From Psychroserpens damuponensis (GTDB lineage Bacteria > Bacteroidota > Bacteroidia > Flavobacteriales > Flavobacteriaceae): DNA of 64,000 nucleotides. Where the stretch lies: assembly GCF_000826655.1 (NCBI RefSeq), contig NZ_JXJO01000017.1:62001-126000 (forward strand), written 5' to 3'. Both the position numbers and the translations under genes were made by a program. Position 1 is the first letter of the stretch, and the number at the start of each line of letters is the position of its first letter. The notes beneath the pieces were generated by a model. The model was not told the origin of the DNA and did no database searches. It saw only the letters and a program-made list of their open reading frames with translations. This document shows positions 8,544-16,484 of the stretch, piece by piece.

Positions 8544-10133
8544 ATGAGTAATAAAATAAATCACAGCATGTCTCTTGCAAAACCTGATGCTTTAGGCATT
8601 TCAACAACACAAAAAATAGCATTAGCAGGAGGTGTTATTGGCTTACTTATTTTAGCATTAGCACTGTTTAATACAAACTTCCCTAATAAAGCCATCTTTT
8701 TAACATTGGCTTTAGGGTTGATAATTACTGGTATAATTGTGTATTCTAGAGATGCTTATTTATCAAAATTAGAAGGCATTAAAAATGATGGAGCCTGGTT
8801 TAAATCTATTTCATCACGTGGTGTTTGGGGTTGGATTGTTGGTGTTATTCTCACAACATTTTATATTGTATTATATTTCTTTCCTAAGTATTTAGGCTTA
8901 GGTACAGATGGCTCAGAAAACACAGGTTTAATTAGTTTATTTGATCCATTAAGCAAACTTTTAAGTGGTAGACCTGCAAGCCAATGGTTTGTTTACGGTA
9001 CATTGTATACAGTTGCTATTTTAGCGTTTGGTTACAAATTCATACTCAAATATAGACACAATCGCTATCAACAAATACGAACTATATCTGTAATGTTCTT
9101 TCAATTGGGATTCGCCTTTTTAATTCCAGAGTTCATGTACGTTATGAATAATGATCTACCGTACTACGATTTAAAAAGTATTTGGCCACTTAACTATTAT
9201 ATTTTTGATGAATGGTCTGTAAAAGGCTTTCTATCTAATGGAAATATTGGTTTAGCGTTACTCCTATTTGGGATTATATCCATTTTTGTTATTACACCAA
9301 TACTCACCTATAAATACGGTAAACGCTGGTATTGTTCTTGGGTTTGTGGTTGTGGCGGCTTGGCTGAAACTGCAGGAGATCCATTTAGACACTTATCATC
9401 TAAAAAAATGTCGGCTTGGAAGTTTGAACGCTGGTTAATTCACTTAGTATTAGTTTTCTCTGTTGTGATGACAACTGCAATGGTTTACACCTACTTAGGT
9501 TATGACAGTAATGATTTCTGGTTAACAAGAGGTGTTTTTATTGCTTTAGTTATTGGTTTTTTAAGCTTGGTATTTACAGTAGTAATGTTGTTTAAAAGAC
9601 ATGAACTTGGTAAAGATGCCAAATATGGAGCTATTGGTCTTTTTGCAGTAATACTCATATTAGTTACCATGCATTTCACAGGAACTACCGATCATGTATT
9701 CTATGTAAAAGCAGGAGCACTACGATCTGCATACGGTATTTATATTGGCTCAATTTTCTCTGGTGTTATTGGCACAGGATTTTATCCCATACTTGGTAGT
9801 CGTTCTTGGTGTCGTTTTGGATGCCCAATGGCAGCAATTCTTGGTTTTCAACAACGTTTATTTTCTAAATTTAGAATTACTACAAACGGTGGTCAGTGTA
9901 TTTCTTGTGGAAACTGTTCTAACAGTTGCGAAATGGGAATTGATGTAAGACATTATGCTCAAAAAGGAGAAAATATTGTGCGCTCAAGTTGTGTAGGTTG
10001 CGGTATTTGCTCTGCTGTTTGCCCAAGAGGTGTTTTAAAATTAGAAAACGATAGTATGACTGGACGAATTAATCCAACTGACATACTATTAGGTAATGAT
10101 GTGGATTTAATGGATTTGGTAAATCAAAAATAA
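8544..10133 (+). CDS. Membrane 4Fe-4S binding protein (NapH/NosR/YccM-like)
   Basis: A 529-residue polytopic membrane protein with two types of iron-sulfur sites. WYCSWVCGCGG near residue 265 and SWCRFGCP near residue 424 are the NapH/NosR-type membrane cysteine motifs. CISCGNCSNSC near residue 452 and CVGCGICSAVCP near residue 481 are two classical ferredoxin 4Fe-4S motifs at the cytoplasmic C-terminus. At least six hydrophobic segments precede and separate these sites. It is probably a membrane electron relay taking electrons from the adjacent FAD oxidoreductase. The electron acceptor is not visible; no nitrate, nitrite or nitrous-oxide reductase gene lies nearby. Confidence 0.85.
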   Translation: MSNKINHSMSLAKPDALGISTTQKIALAGGVIGLLILALALFNTNFPNKAIFLTLALGLIITGIIVYSRDAYLSKLEGIKNDGAWFKSISSRGVWGWIVGVILTTFYIVLYFFPKYLGLGTDGSENTGLISLFDPLSKLLSGRPASQWFVYGTLYTVAILAFGYKFILKYRHNRYQQIRTISVMFFQLGFAFLIPEFMYVMNNDLPYYDLKSIWPLNYYIFDEWSVKGFLSNGNIGLALLLFGIISIFVITPILTYKYGKRWYCSWVCGCGGLAETAGDPFRHLSSKKMSAWKFERWLIHLVLVFSVVMTTAMVYTYLGYDSNDFWLTRGVFIALVIGFLSLVFTVVMLFKRHELGKDAKYGAIGLFAVILILVTMHFTGTTDHVFYVKAGALRSAYGIYIGSIFSGVIGTGFYPILGSRSWCRFGCPMAAILGFQQRLFSKFRITTNGGQCISCGNCSNSCEMGIDVRHYAQKGENIVRSSCVGCGICSAVCPRGVLKLENDSMTGRINPTDILLGNDVDLMDLVNQK

Positions 10134-10357
10134 AATAGAGTATGCACATATGAGCCCTACTCAAAATTAAATAATTCATTTAATATATTGTTTTACTTCG
10201 GAAATGTGCTCGATTCAAAATAGTCTAAAAAAGATAAAATGATCCGTATTACTATTTCCGAAGAAAAAATATTGAGATATCATACTTGTAACATAATATA
10301 AAAATGCATATTGCTAACTTAGATTTTTGAGCAATAAAAAAAGATTAAAACGTTTAA
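10134..10357. other. Intergenic region with a 10-bp inverted TTTCCGAAG pair
   Basis: This 224-base gap holds CTTCGGAAAT (10196-10205) and its exact complement ATTTCCGAAG (10254-10263), a perfect 10-bp inverted repeat around a 48-base spacer. Both arms are copies of the octamer family described as a dispersed repeat. I saw no convincing -7 TAnnTTTG element; TAGATTTTTG at about 10320-10329 is one base too long. The inverted pair follows the iron-sulfur gene by about 60 bases and could serve as its terminator, although no T run follows the second arm. Confidence 0.5.
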
Positions 10358-11047
10358 ATGACCAAAATAAAAGTCATCATACCTGCTTATAACGAAGCAG
10401 ATTCTATAGCGCTTGTTATTAAGGATATCCCAAACATAGTTGATGAAATTATCGTTGTAAGTAACAACTCTAATGATGATACCGAAATCAATGCAAAAAA
10501 AGCTGGTGCCACTGTACTTAAAGAAACTAACAGAGGTTATGGTTATGCCTGTTTAAAAGGCATGAGTTATATAGCTAAACAGCAAGACCAACCAGATATT
10601 ATTGTGTTTTTAGATGGTGATTACAGCGATTATCCAGAAGAATTAACCAAAATTGTAGCTCCAATTATTAATGACAATATTGATTTTGTGATTGGATCTC
10701 GCGTTAAAGAATTGAGAGAAAAAGGGTCTATGACAATACCTCAAATTTTTGGAAATTGGCTTTCAACATCATTAATGACCCTCTTATTTAGAGCAAAATT
10801 TACCGATTTAGGCCCTTTTAGAGCCATTAAATACAAGACGCTTTTAGACCTAAAAATGGAAGATAAAACTTATGGTTGGACGGTTGAAATGCAGCTCAAG
10901 GCATTACGAAAAAAACTAAGCTATACTGAAGTGCCTGTAAACTATAGAAACAGAATAGGTGTCTCAAAAGTTTCAGGTACAGTAAAAGGTGCTATATTTG
11001 CAGGCGTAAAAATCTTAGGTTGGATTTTTAAATACAGTTTTAAGTGA
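10358..11047 (+). CDS. Family 2 glycosyltransferase (dolichyl/polyprenyl-phosphate sugar synthase-like)
   Basis: A 229-residue soluble GT2 enzyme. KVIIPAYNEADSIALVI is the N-terminal nucleotide strand, VVSNNSNDDT near residue 34 replaces the common D-D-x-S motif, and FLDGDYSDYPEEL near residue 86 gives the metal-binding DxD. GSRVKELREKGSM and FRAIKYKTL are typical of the DPM1/DPG-synthase branch, which transfers a sugar from a nucleotide donor to a lipid phosphate. No membrane anchor follows. Its stop overlaps the GTG start of the next gene by 4 bases, so the three glycosyltransferases here form one operon. A polyprenyl-phosphate sugar from this enzyme would be a natural donor for the membrane transferase at 12534. 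Confidence 0.82.
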   Translation: MTKIKVIIPAYNEADSIALVIKDIPNIVDEIIVVSNNSNDDTEINAKKAGATVLKETNRGYGYACLKGMSYIAKQQDQPDIIVFLDGDYSDYPEELTKIVAPIINDNIDFVIGSRVKELREKGSMTIPQIFGNWLSTSLMTLLFRAKFTDLGPFRAIKYKTLLDLKMEDKTYGWTVEMQLKALRKKLSYTEVPVNYRNRIGVSKVSGTVKGAIFAGVKILGWIFKYSFK

Positions 11048-12537
11048 TCTATCTACAATACACCATAATCATCATTTACACTATTGCTATAGTGCTTATA
11101 TTCTTATATTCATTAGCGCAATTAAATTTACTCTTTAATTATTTATCGTCAAAAAAAGCGACTAAAGAGTGTGATACATTTGATTTTTCTAATAGCGATG
11201 AAATCCCTTTAGTAACCATACAACTTCCTGTTTTTAATGAAATGTATGTGATGGAGCGCTTATTAGAGAATATCGCGCTTATTGATTACCCTAAAGATAA
11301 ATTGGAGATCCAGGTACTAGATGACTCTACAGATGAAACGGTAAATACAACCCGTTTACAAATAGAAAAACTCAAAAATACAGGTTTAGACATAAAACAT
11401 ATTACTAGAACAGATCGTAGTGGTTTTAAAGCTGGAGCGCTTAAAGAAGGACTTAAAACAGCTAAAGGCGAGTTTATAGCAATATTTGATGCCGATTTTC
11501 TTCCGCAGAAAAACTGGTTAAAACGCACTGTGCTTTATTTTAAAGATCCTCAAATTGGTGTTGTACAAACTCGTTGGGGACATATTAATAGAAACTACTC
11601 TATACTCACTAAAATCCAAGCTTTCGCATTAGACGCACACTTTACTTTAGAACAAGTTGGACGCAATAGTAAAGGTCATTTTATAAATTTTAATGGCACT
11701 GCTGGAGTATGGCGAAAAGAATGCATTTTTGACGCAGGAAATTGGGAAGGTGATACACTTACTGAAGATCTAGATTTAAGCTACAGAGCACAACTTAAAA
11801 ATTGGAAGTTTAAATATTTAGAAGATGTCGAAACACCTGCAGAATTACCCGTTGTAATTAGTGCTGCACGTTCACAACAATTTAGATGGAATAAAGGTGG
11901 CGCAGAGAACTTTAGAAAAATGTGTTCTAGAGTTATTAAATCTAAAAACATATCTGCTAAAACTAAAGTTCATGGCTTACTGCATTTACTTAATAGTACC
12001 ATGTTTTTAAATGTATTTATTGTGGCTGTGTTGAGTATCCCAATGCTTTATATCAAAAATGAATATGAGCACTTGAGATTTTACTTCTATTTTATGTCGT
12101 TTTTTGTAATGAGTACAATCATTTTCTTTGTGTGCTATTGGTTTATGTATAAAGAAATTTACGGTAGTGGTTTTAAAAAATTCTTTGGTTATATTGGTAT
12201 GTTTTTTACGTTTTTCTCAATTGCTATGGGCTTTTCGTTACACAACTCAATTGCTGTTTTAGAAGGTCATGCAGGTAAACGTAGTGAATTTGTACGTACA
12301 CCAAAATTTAATATTAGTACTCTTAAAGATTCTTGGAAAGGCAACAAATATTTAAAGAAAAAACTATCACCTCATGTTGTTATTGAAGGTATACTCATGC
12401 TCTATTTCGCATTTGGTTTATATAGCGCGTTTATTGTAGGAGATCAAGGTGGAGATTTTGGATTATTTCCTTTTCATTTGATGCTATTTATTGGTTTTGG
12501 CTATGTGTTTTTTAAATCTTTAAAGTCTAAGGTTTGA
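11044..12537 (+). CDS. Cellulose synthase-like processive family 2 glycosyltransferase
   Basis: A 497-residue membrane GT2. An N-terminal membrane helix (residues 3-22) is followed by a catalytic domain with LDDSTDET (about 98), the DAD of FDADFLP (about 149), TEDLDLSYR (about 241) and QQFRWNKG (about 279), the D, DxD, TED and QxxRW set of the cellulose-synthase-like group. At least four membrane helices follow residues 320-495. The start is GTG, overlapping the previous TGA. No PilZ domain, cellulase or BcsB-type partner lies nearby, so cellulose itself is unlikely. A glycolipid or other beta-glycan is more probable. Confidence 0.82.
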   Translation: MIYLQYTIIIIYTIAIVLIFLYSLAQLNLLFNYLSSKKATKECDTFDFSNSDEIPLVTIQLPVFNEMYVMERLLENIALIDYPKDKLEIQVLDDSTDETVNTTRLQIEKLKNTGLDIKHITRTDRSGFKAGALKEGLKTAKGEFIAIFDADFLPQKNWLKRTVLYFKDPQIGVVQTRWGHINRNYSILTKIQAFALDAHFTLEQVGRNSKGHFINFNGTAGVWRKECIFDAGNWEGDTLTEDLDLSYRAQLKNWKFKYLEDVETPAELPVVISAARSQQFRWNKGGAENFRKMCSRVIKSKNISAKTKVHGLLHLLNSTMFLNVFIVAVLSIPMLYIKNEYEHLRFYFYFMSFFVMSTIIFFVCYWFMYKEIYGSGFKKFFGYIGMFFTFFSIAMGFSLHNSIAVLEGHAGKRSEFVRTPKFNISTLKDSWKGNKYLKKKLSPHVVIEGILMLYFAFGLYSAFIVGDQGGDFGLFPFHLMLFIGFGYVFFKSLKSKV

Positions 12538-14024
12538 TTCCCTTTTGGAAACTTAACAAGATTCCTATTCTGCTTGCATGCGTTAGCTTTTTACTCTATT
12601 GGCTATTTGCTTACGATTTAATACGAACCGATTATACTAAACTCATCACACTATATGTTGCAGCTTGGTTGGTGTTTATTTTACTGCTTAAATACGCCAA
12701 AAACAACCTCAAGCTTTTATCAACCATTGCATTTCTATCTAGAGCGATTTTCATTTTAGCAATCCCTAATTTATCTCAGGACTTTTATAGGTTTATTTGG
12801 GATGGACGTATGATTCTAGAAGGATTAAACCCATATCTCTACACGCCAGAATCTTTTATACAAGCTGGCACACATTACCCTATTCCTGAAGCTGAAGCGC
12901 TTTATAATGGTATGGGAACACTAAACGGTAGTCATTACACCAACTATCCACCAATTAACCAACTTTGTTTTTTAATAGCTGCATTGTTTTCTAATGCTAG
13001 TATTTTAGGTTCGGCAATCGTGTTTCGTTTATTGATTATCGTAGCCGATTTTGGAACTTTTTTCTTCGGAAAAAAGTTACTCAAACAACTAAACTTACCA
13101 GAACATAACATATTTTGGTACATTCTTAACCCATTTATAATTATAGAATTAACTGGCAATCTTCATTTTGAAGGTGTCATGATTTTCTTTTTAGTGTGGA
13201 GTTTATATCTCTTACATTCTGGTAAATTTAAATGGGCTGCAGTTGTATTTGCTTTGTCAATTTCTGTAAAGTTGATACCGCTTTTGTTTTTGCCTTTGTT
13301 ATTTTTCTATTTTAAAAAGCCCAACGTTAGTTTTAGCGCAATTGAGAAACCTCCTGCTAATGAGCCGTTAAAACAGACTTCTAATATGATAATAAAAGAA
13401 GTTCAAAATGAGGACACAACAAGACTAGACGTTAAAAAGTTAATTTCTTTTTATGTCATTATAGGTGTCACAACACTGTTACTGTTTGCTCCTTTTTTCT
13501 CTTCAGAATTTATAAACAACTATTCTCAAACTGTTGCGTTATGGTTTAATAATTTTGAATTTAATGCAAGTGTATATTATGTTTCTCGCGAAATTGGCTA
13601 TTGGTTTACTGGTTATAATGAAATTGCTGTAATTGGTAAAATCTTGCCTATTTTGGTGTTTCTTTCGGTTTTTGGATTGTCCGTTTTCCGAAGAAAAATA
13701 GACACAAAAACTCTAATTACACATATGCTTTTTGCTTTTACTATCTACTTGTTTTTAAGCACAACGGTTCATCCATGGTATATTGCAACGCTTTTAATAT
13801 TAAGTGTATTTACTCATTATAAGTTTCCGTTGGTTTGGAGTTTTGTAATTATTTTGAGCTACTTGGCTTACATCAATCTTAATAAGGCAGACAAGTCTGA
13901 AAACCTATGGATTATCGCGTTAGAGTATGTGATTGTTTATGGTGTATTTATTTGGGAAGTGTTTTTATCTAGACGATTTCCGAAGCATAAAAAAACCAGC
14001 TCAAACGAGCTGGCTTCATCATAA
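12534..14024 (+). CDS. Polytopic membrane glycosyltransferase (GT87/mannosyltransferase-like)
   Basis: A 496-residue protein with about ten hydrophobic segments and no soluble catalytic domain, as expected for GT-C enzymes that use polyprenyl-phosphate sugars. The first loop contains SQDFYRFIWDGRMILEG (about residue 82), whose acidic and Arg residues resemble the catalytic loop of bacterial mannosyltransferases. PYLYTPES and HYTNYPPINQ follow in the next loop. A non-hydrophobic insertion near residues 265-300 separates two membrane blocks. The start is TTG, sharing bases with the previous stop. With the two upstream GT2 genes it forms a glycolipid or glycan assembly operon. The 3' end of the gene contains the terminator of the opposite strand. 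Confidence 0.72.
   Translation: MIPFWKLNKIPILLACVSFLLYWLFAYDLIRTDYTKLITLYVAAWLVFILLLKYAKNNLKLLSTIAFLSRAIFILAIPNLSQDFYRFIWDGRMILEGLNPYLYTPESFIQAGTHYPIPEAEALYNGMGTLNGSHYTNYPPINQLCFLIAALFSNASILGSAIVFRLLIIVADFGTFFFGKKLLKQLNLPEHNIFWYILNPFIIIELTGNLHFEGVMIFFLVWSLYLLHSGKFKWAAVVFALSISVKLIPLLFLPLLFFYFKKPNVSFSAIEKPPANEPLKQTSNMIIKEVQNEDTTRLDVKKLISFYVIIGVTTLLLFAPFFSSEFINNYSQTVALWFNNFEFNASVYYVSREIGYWFTGYNEIAVIGKILPILVFLSVFGLSVFRRKIDTKTLITHMLFAFTIYLFLSTTVHPWYIATLLILSVFTHYKFPLVWSFVIILSYLAYINLNKADKSENLWIIALEYVIVYGVFIWEVFLSRRFPKHKKTSSNELASS
13989..14013 (-). terminator. Rho-independent terminator for the minus-strand gene at 14038
   Basis: Read on the minus strand, CCAGCTC, the loop GTTT, and GAGCTGG (13996-14013) form a perfect 7-bp G+C-rich stem followed at once by seven T residues (13989-13995). 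It terminates transcripts arriving from 14382. The whole structure lies inside the last codons of the plus-strand glycosyltransferase gene. Confidence 0.8.
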
Positions 14025-14037
14025 ATTGGTACTAAAA

Positions 14038-14382
14038 TTATAGTTTTTTTAGGGCTATAATGGTGTAAACTTCTACTTCATCTTCGTAGCCATCCTCATC
14101 TTTTTCAATTTCTGTTTCTGTTGTATAAGTCACCGAGAATTTAGTGCCTATTAATTTTTCAGAATTTAAATCAAAAGATTTTAATAAGGATTTATCTAGG
14201 TGTTGAAGTGTCATTGTATAGTCATCTCCATCATCACTAGTTTCAATGAAATTGTATCCATAATCTTCATAACCATCATAAATACCAATAAAAGTTGTTG
14301 TGTCTTGATCTGTATTTGCAGATGTTAAAACAAATAAAAATATACTCAAAAAGCCTGTAATTAAAACGGATTTTGTTGTCAT
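14038..14382 (-). CDS. Small secreted protein of unknown function, acidic
   Basis: A 114-residue protein starting with a signal peptide (VLITGFLSIFLFVLTSANT) and continuing with an Asp/Glu/Tyr-rich domain (for example DGYEDYGYNF and EKDEDGYEDEVEVY). I do not recognise the family. The mature part alternates charged and beta-prone segments and looks like a small periplasmic or surface beta-protein. It has its own strong terminator at 13989-14013. The next gene upstream on the same strand, at 14578, is also small and acidic but has no signal peptide; 195 bases separate them, including one copy of the dispersed octamer at 14420. Confidence 0.65.
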   Translation of the reverse strand: MTTKSVLITGFLSIFLFVLTSANTDQDTTTFIGIYDGYEDYGYNFIETSDDGDDYTMTLQHLDKSLLKSFDLNSEKLIGTKFSVTYTTETEIEKDEDGYEDEVEVYTIIALKKL

Positions 14383-14577
14383 TGTAATAAAATTTAAGCG
14401 TTGAAAATTAATTTATTTTCTTCGGAAATTTGCCACTACAAGTCCGAGAGCGCTTTTAGTAATTTCATTTAATGAATTACACGTGGAATATCATATATAC
14501 GTTATATACAGCTATTTAGATCAAATATGTTTAAAAAAAGATAGTTTTATTGAGTTATGTATAAAATTGAAAACTGT

Positions 14578-14910
14578 TTACACCTCATCAAAATCTGGAT
14601 CTTCTTGTCCAGGTTCTAGATTAGGGTCTGTAACCGCATCTGGATCATCATCTTCAAAATCTTCATAATCATCTTCGTCATAATTCTCCATGGTCATTTC
14701 GAGTTTGGTACTCACTTTGACTAAATACTTCGTGTCTTCCGTTATCACTTCTACTGCTTCTACAGTTTCATTTTTAGCATTTTTGAATGAGATCACATTA
14801 TCATCATCATATCCATCGGGATACTTTTGCACTAAAAGGGCTAAAATTTCGGGTGTTAACTTTTTGAAGTCAACAATTACACGTTTTAAGTTTTGATCGT
14901 TACGTCTCAT
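14578..14910 (-). CDS. Small acidic cytoplasmic protein of unknown function
   Basis: A 110-residue protein with no signal peptide. Residues 1-75 look folded (RVIVDFKKLTPEILALLVQKYPDG, split here only by eye into a helix and strand), while the last 35 residues form a highly acidic tail (YDEDDYEDFEDDDPD) probably disordered. It has no motif I can name. It precedes the polyamine operon end by 44 bases in the same direction, so it could be the last gene of that transcript. A DNA-mimic or small adaptor role is conceivable from the charge but unsupported. Confidence 0.65.
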   Translation of the reverse strand: MRRNDQNLKRVIVDFKKLTPEILALLVQKYPDGYDDDNVISFKNAKNETVEAVEVITEDTKYLVKVSTKLEMTMENYDEDDYEDFEDDDPDAVTDPNLEPGQEDPDFDEV

Positions 14911-14954
14911 TATTTTAATATAAGAATTGGAACTAATTAAGGTAAATATACTAT

Positions 14955-16484
14955 TTATTTTTCGACACGAATAACATCGTAAACATCTTTTCTACGATCT
15001 TTCAAATTTTTAACAGCTCCAAACGAATGTAATTCTCTTAACAAACTAATATCTACATCTGCTACTAATATCATTTCTGTATTTGTAGTGGCTTCTGCTT
15101 TTATACCATTACTAGGAAAAGAAAAATCGCATGGTGTAAACACCGCAGATTGAGCGTATTGAATATCCATATTATTTACATTTGGCAAATTACCAACGCT
15201 ACCTGCAATAGCAACATAACATTCGTTTTCTATTGCTCTTGCTTGCGCACATAAACGTACACGCGAATAGCCATTTTGAGTATCTGTTAAAAATGGGATA
15301 AATAAAATATCCATACCTTCATCTGCTAGCAATCTAGACAACTCAGGAAATTCAGAATCATAACAAATTAAAATACCTATTTTGCCAGCATCGGTTTCAA
15401 ACGTTTGTAATTTATGACCTCTTTGCATTCCCCAAACCTTAGCTTCATCTGGTGTAACATGAATTTTTTCATAACGTTCTAAACTACCATCTCTACGGCA
15501 TAAATAACCAACATTAAATAGTTTGTCATCAATTAACTCTGGCATACTACCTGTAATAATATTGATATTATATGAGATAGATAATTGCTGCATTTTTTCA
15601 ACAATAACCTTAGTATATTTGGCTAATTCTCTAATAGCATCTGGCTCGTGCATATGGTTATACTTTGCCATTAATGGTGCATTAAAAAACTCTGGAAACA
15701 GGGCAAAATCAGATCTGTATGCAGCAACACTATCTACAAAATACTCAACTTGTTGCATCAATTCTTCTAAGCTATTATAAGTACGCATTTGCCATTGAAT
15801 CAACCCTAATCTCACAACAGTTTTTACTGTACTTGCTTTTCTGCTTTTTTTGGTATAATAAATATTATCCCACTCCATTAAAACGGCATATTCATTTGAA
15901 GCCGTATCACCTTCTAAATAACCTTTTAAAACACGAACTGGATGAAAATCGTTAGATATTTGAAAATTTAATACAGGATCATGAATTTCTTTACGCTTTA
16001 CTTTTTCAATATACTCTTTAGGCATTAGCCCTTTATGTTTATGATAATTAGGCATTCTGCCTCCAAAAACAATACCTTTTAAGTTTAAATTTTCGCAAAC
16101 TTCTTTTCTATAATCATATAAACGTCGTCCCAATCTCAACCCTCTATATTCAGGTTTTATAAATACATCAATACCGTAGAGAACATCACCTTGAGGATCA
16201 TGAATTTTAAACGAATCTCCTGTAATAATATCGGCATAGGTATGATGATCATCAATATTATCATAATCTACAATAAGCGACAATGCGCAACCTGCAATAT
16301 TACCATCAATTTTGATCACCACTTGCCCTTCGGGAAACATTGTGGTTAAGCGTTCAATATGGTGTTTTTTCCAATATGAATCTAAAACACCACCATAAGA
16401 CTCTAAGGTTGCCGATTTTAATTCCTCAAAATCGTCAACCGTTAGATACTTTAATTCTATATTTTCAATTTTATGATCTTCCAT
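14955..16484 (-). CDS. GNAT acetyltransferase - carbon-nitrogen hydrolase fusion
   Basis: A 509-residue two-domain protein. Residues about 8-165 form a GNAT domain, with VFIKPEYRGLRLGRRLYDYR near residue 115 as the acetyl-CoA loop (R-G-x-R-x-G-R). Residues about 220-505 form a nitrilase-superfamily domain with the full Glu-Lys-Cys triad: Glu in LFPEFFNAP (about 264), Lys in YEKIHVTPDE (about 338) and Cys in ILICYDSEFPEL (about 374). It overlaps the deoxyhypusine-synthase-like gene by one base and is the last enzyme of the polyamine operon. The context suggests an amide or carbamoyl group on a polyamine derivative, but agmatinase already makes putrescine directly, so the substrate is unknown. 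Confidence 0.88.
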   Translation of the reverse strand: MEDHKIENIELKYLTVDDFEELKSATLESYGGVLDSYWKKHHIERLTTMFPEGQVVIKIDGNIAGCALSLIVDYDNIDDHHTYADIITGDSFKIHDPQGDVLYGIDVFIKPEYRGLRLGRRLYDYRKEVCENLNLKGIVFGGRMPNYHKHKGLMPKEYIEKVKRKEIHDPVLNFQISNDFHPVRVLKGYLEGDTASNEYAVLMEWDNIYYTKKSRKASTVKTVVRLGLIQWQMRTYNSLEELMQQVEYFVDSVAAYRSDFALFPEFFNAPLMAKYNHMHEPDAIRELAKYTKVIVEKMQQLSISYNINIITGSMPELIDDKLFNVGYLCRRDGSLERYEKIHVTPDEAKVWGMQRGHKLQTFETDAGKIGILICYDSEFPELSRLLADEGMDILFIPFLTDTQNGYSRVRLCAQARAIENECYVAIAGSVGNLPNVNNMDIQYAQSAVFTPCDFSFPSNGIKAEATTNTEMILVADVDISLLRELHSFGAVKNLKDRRKDVYDVIRVEK

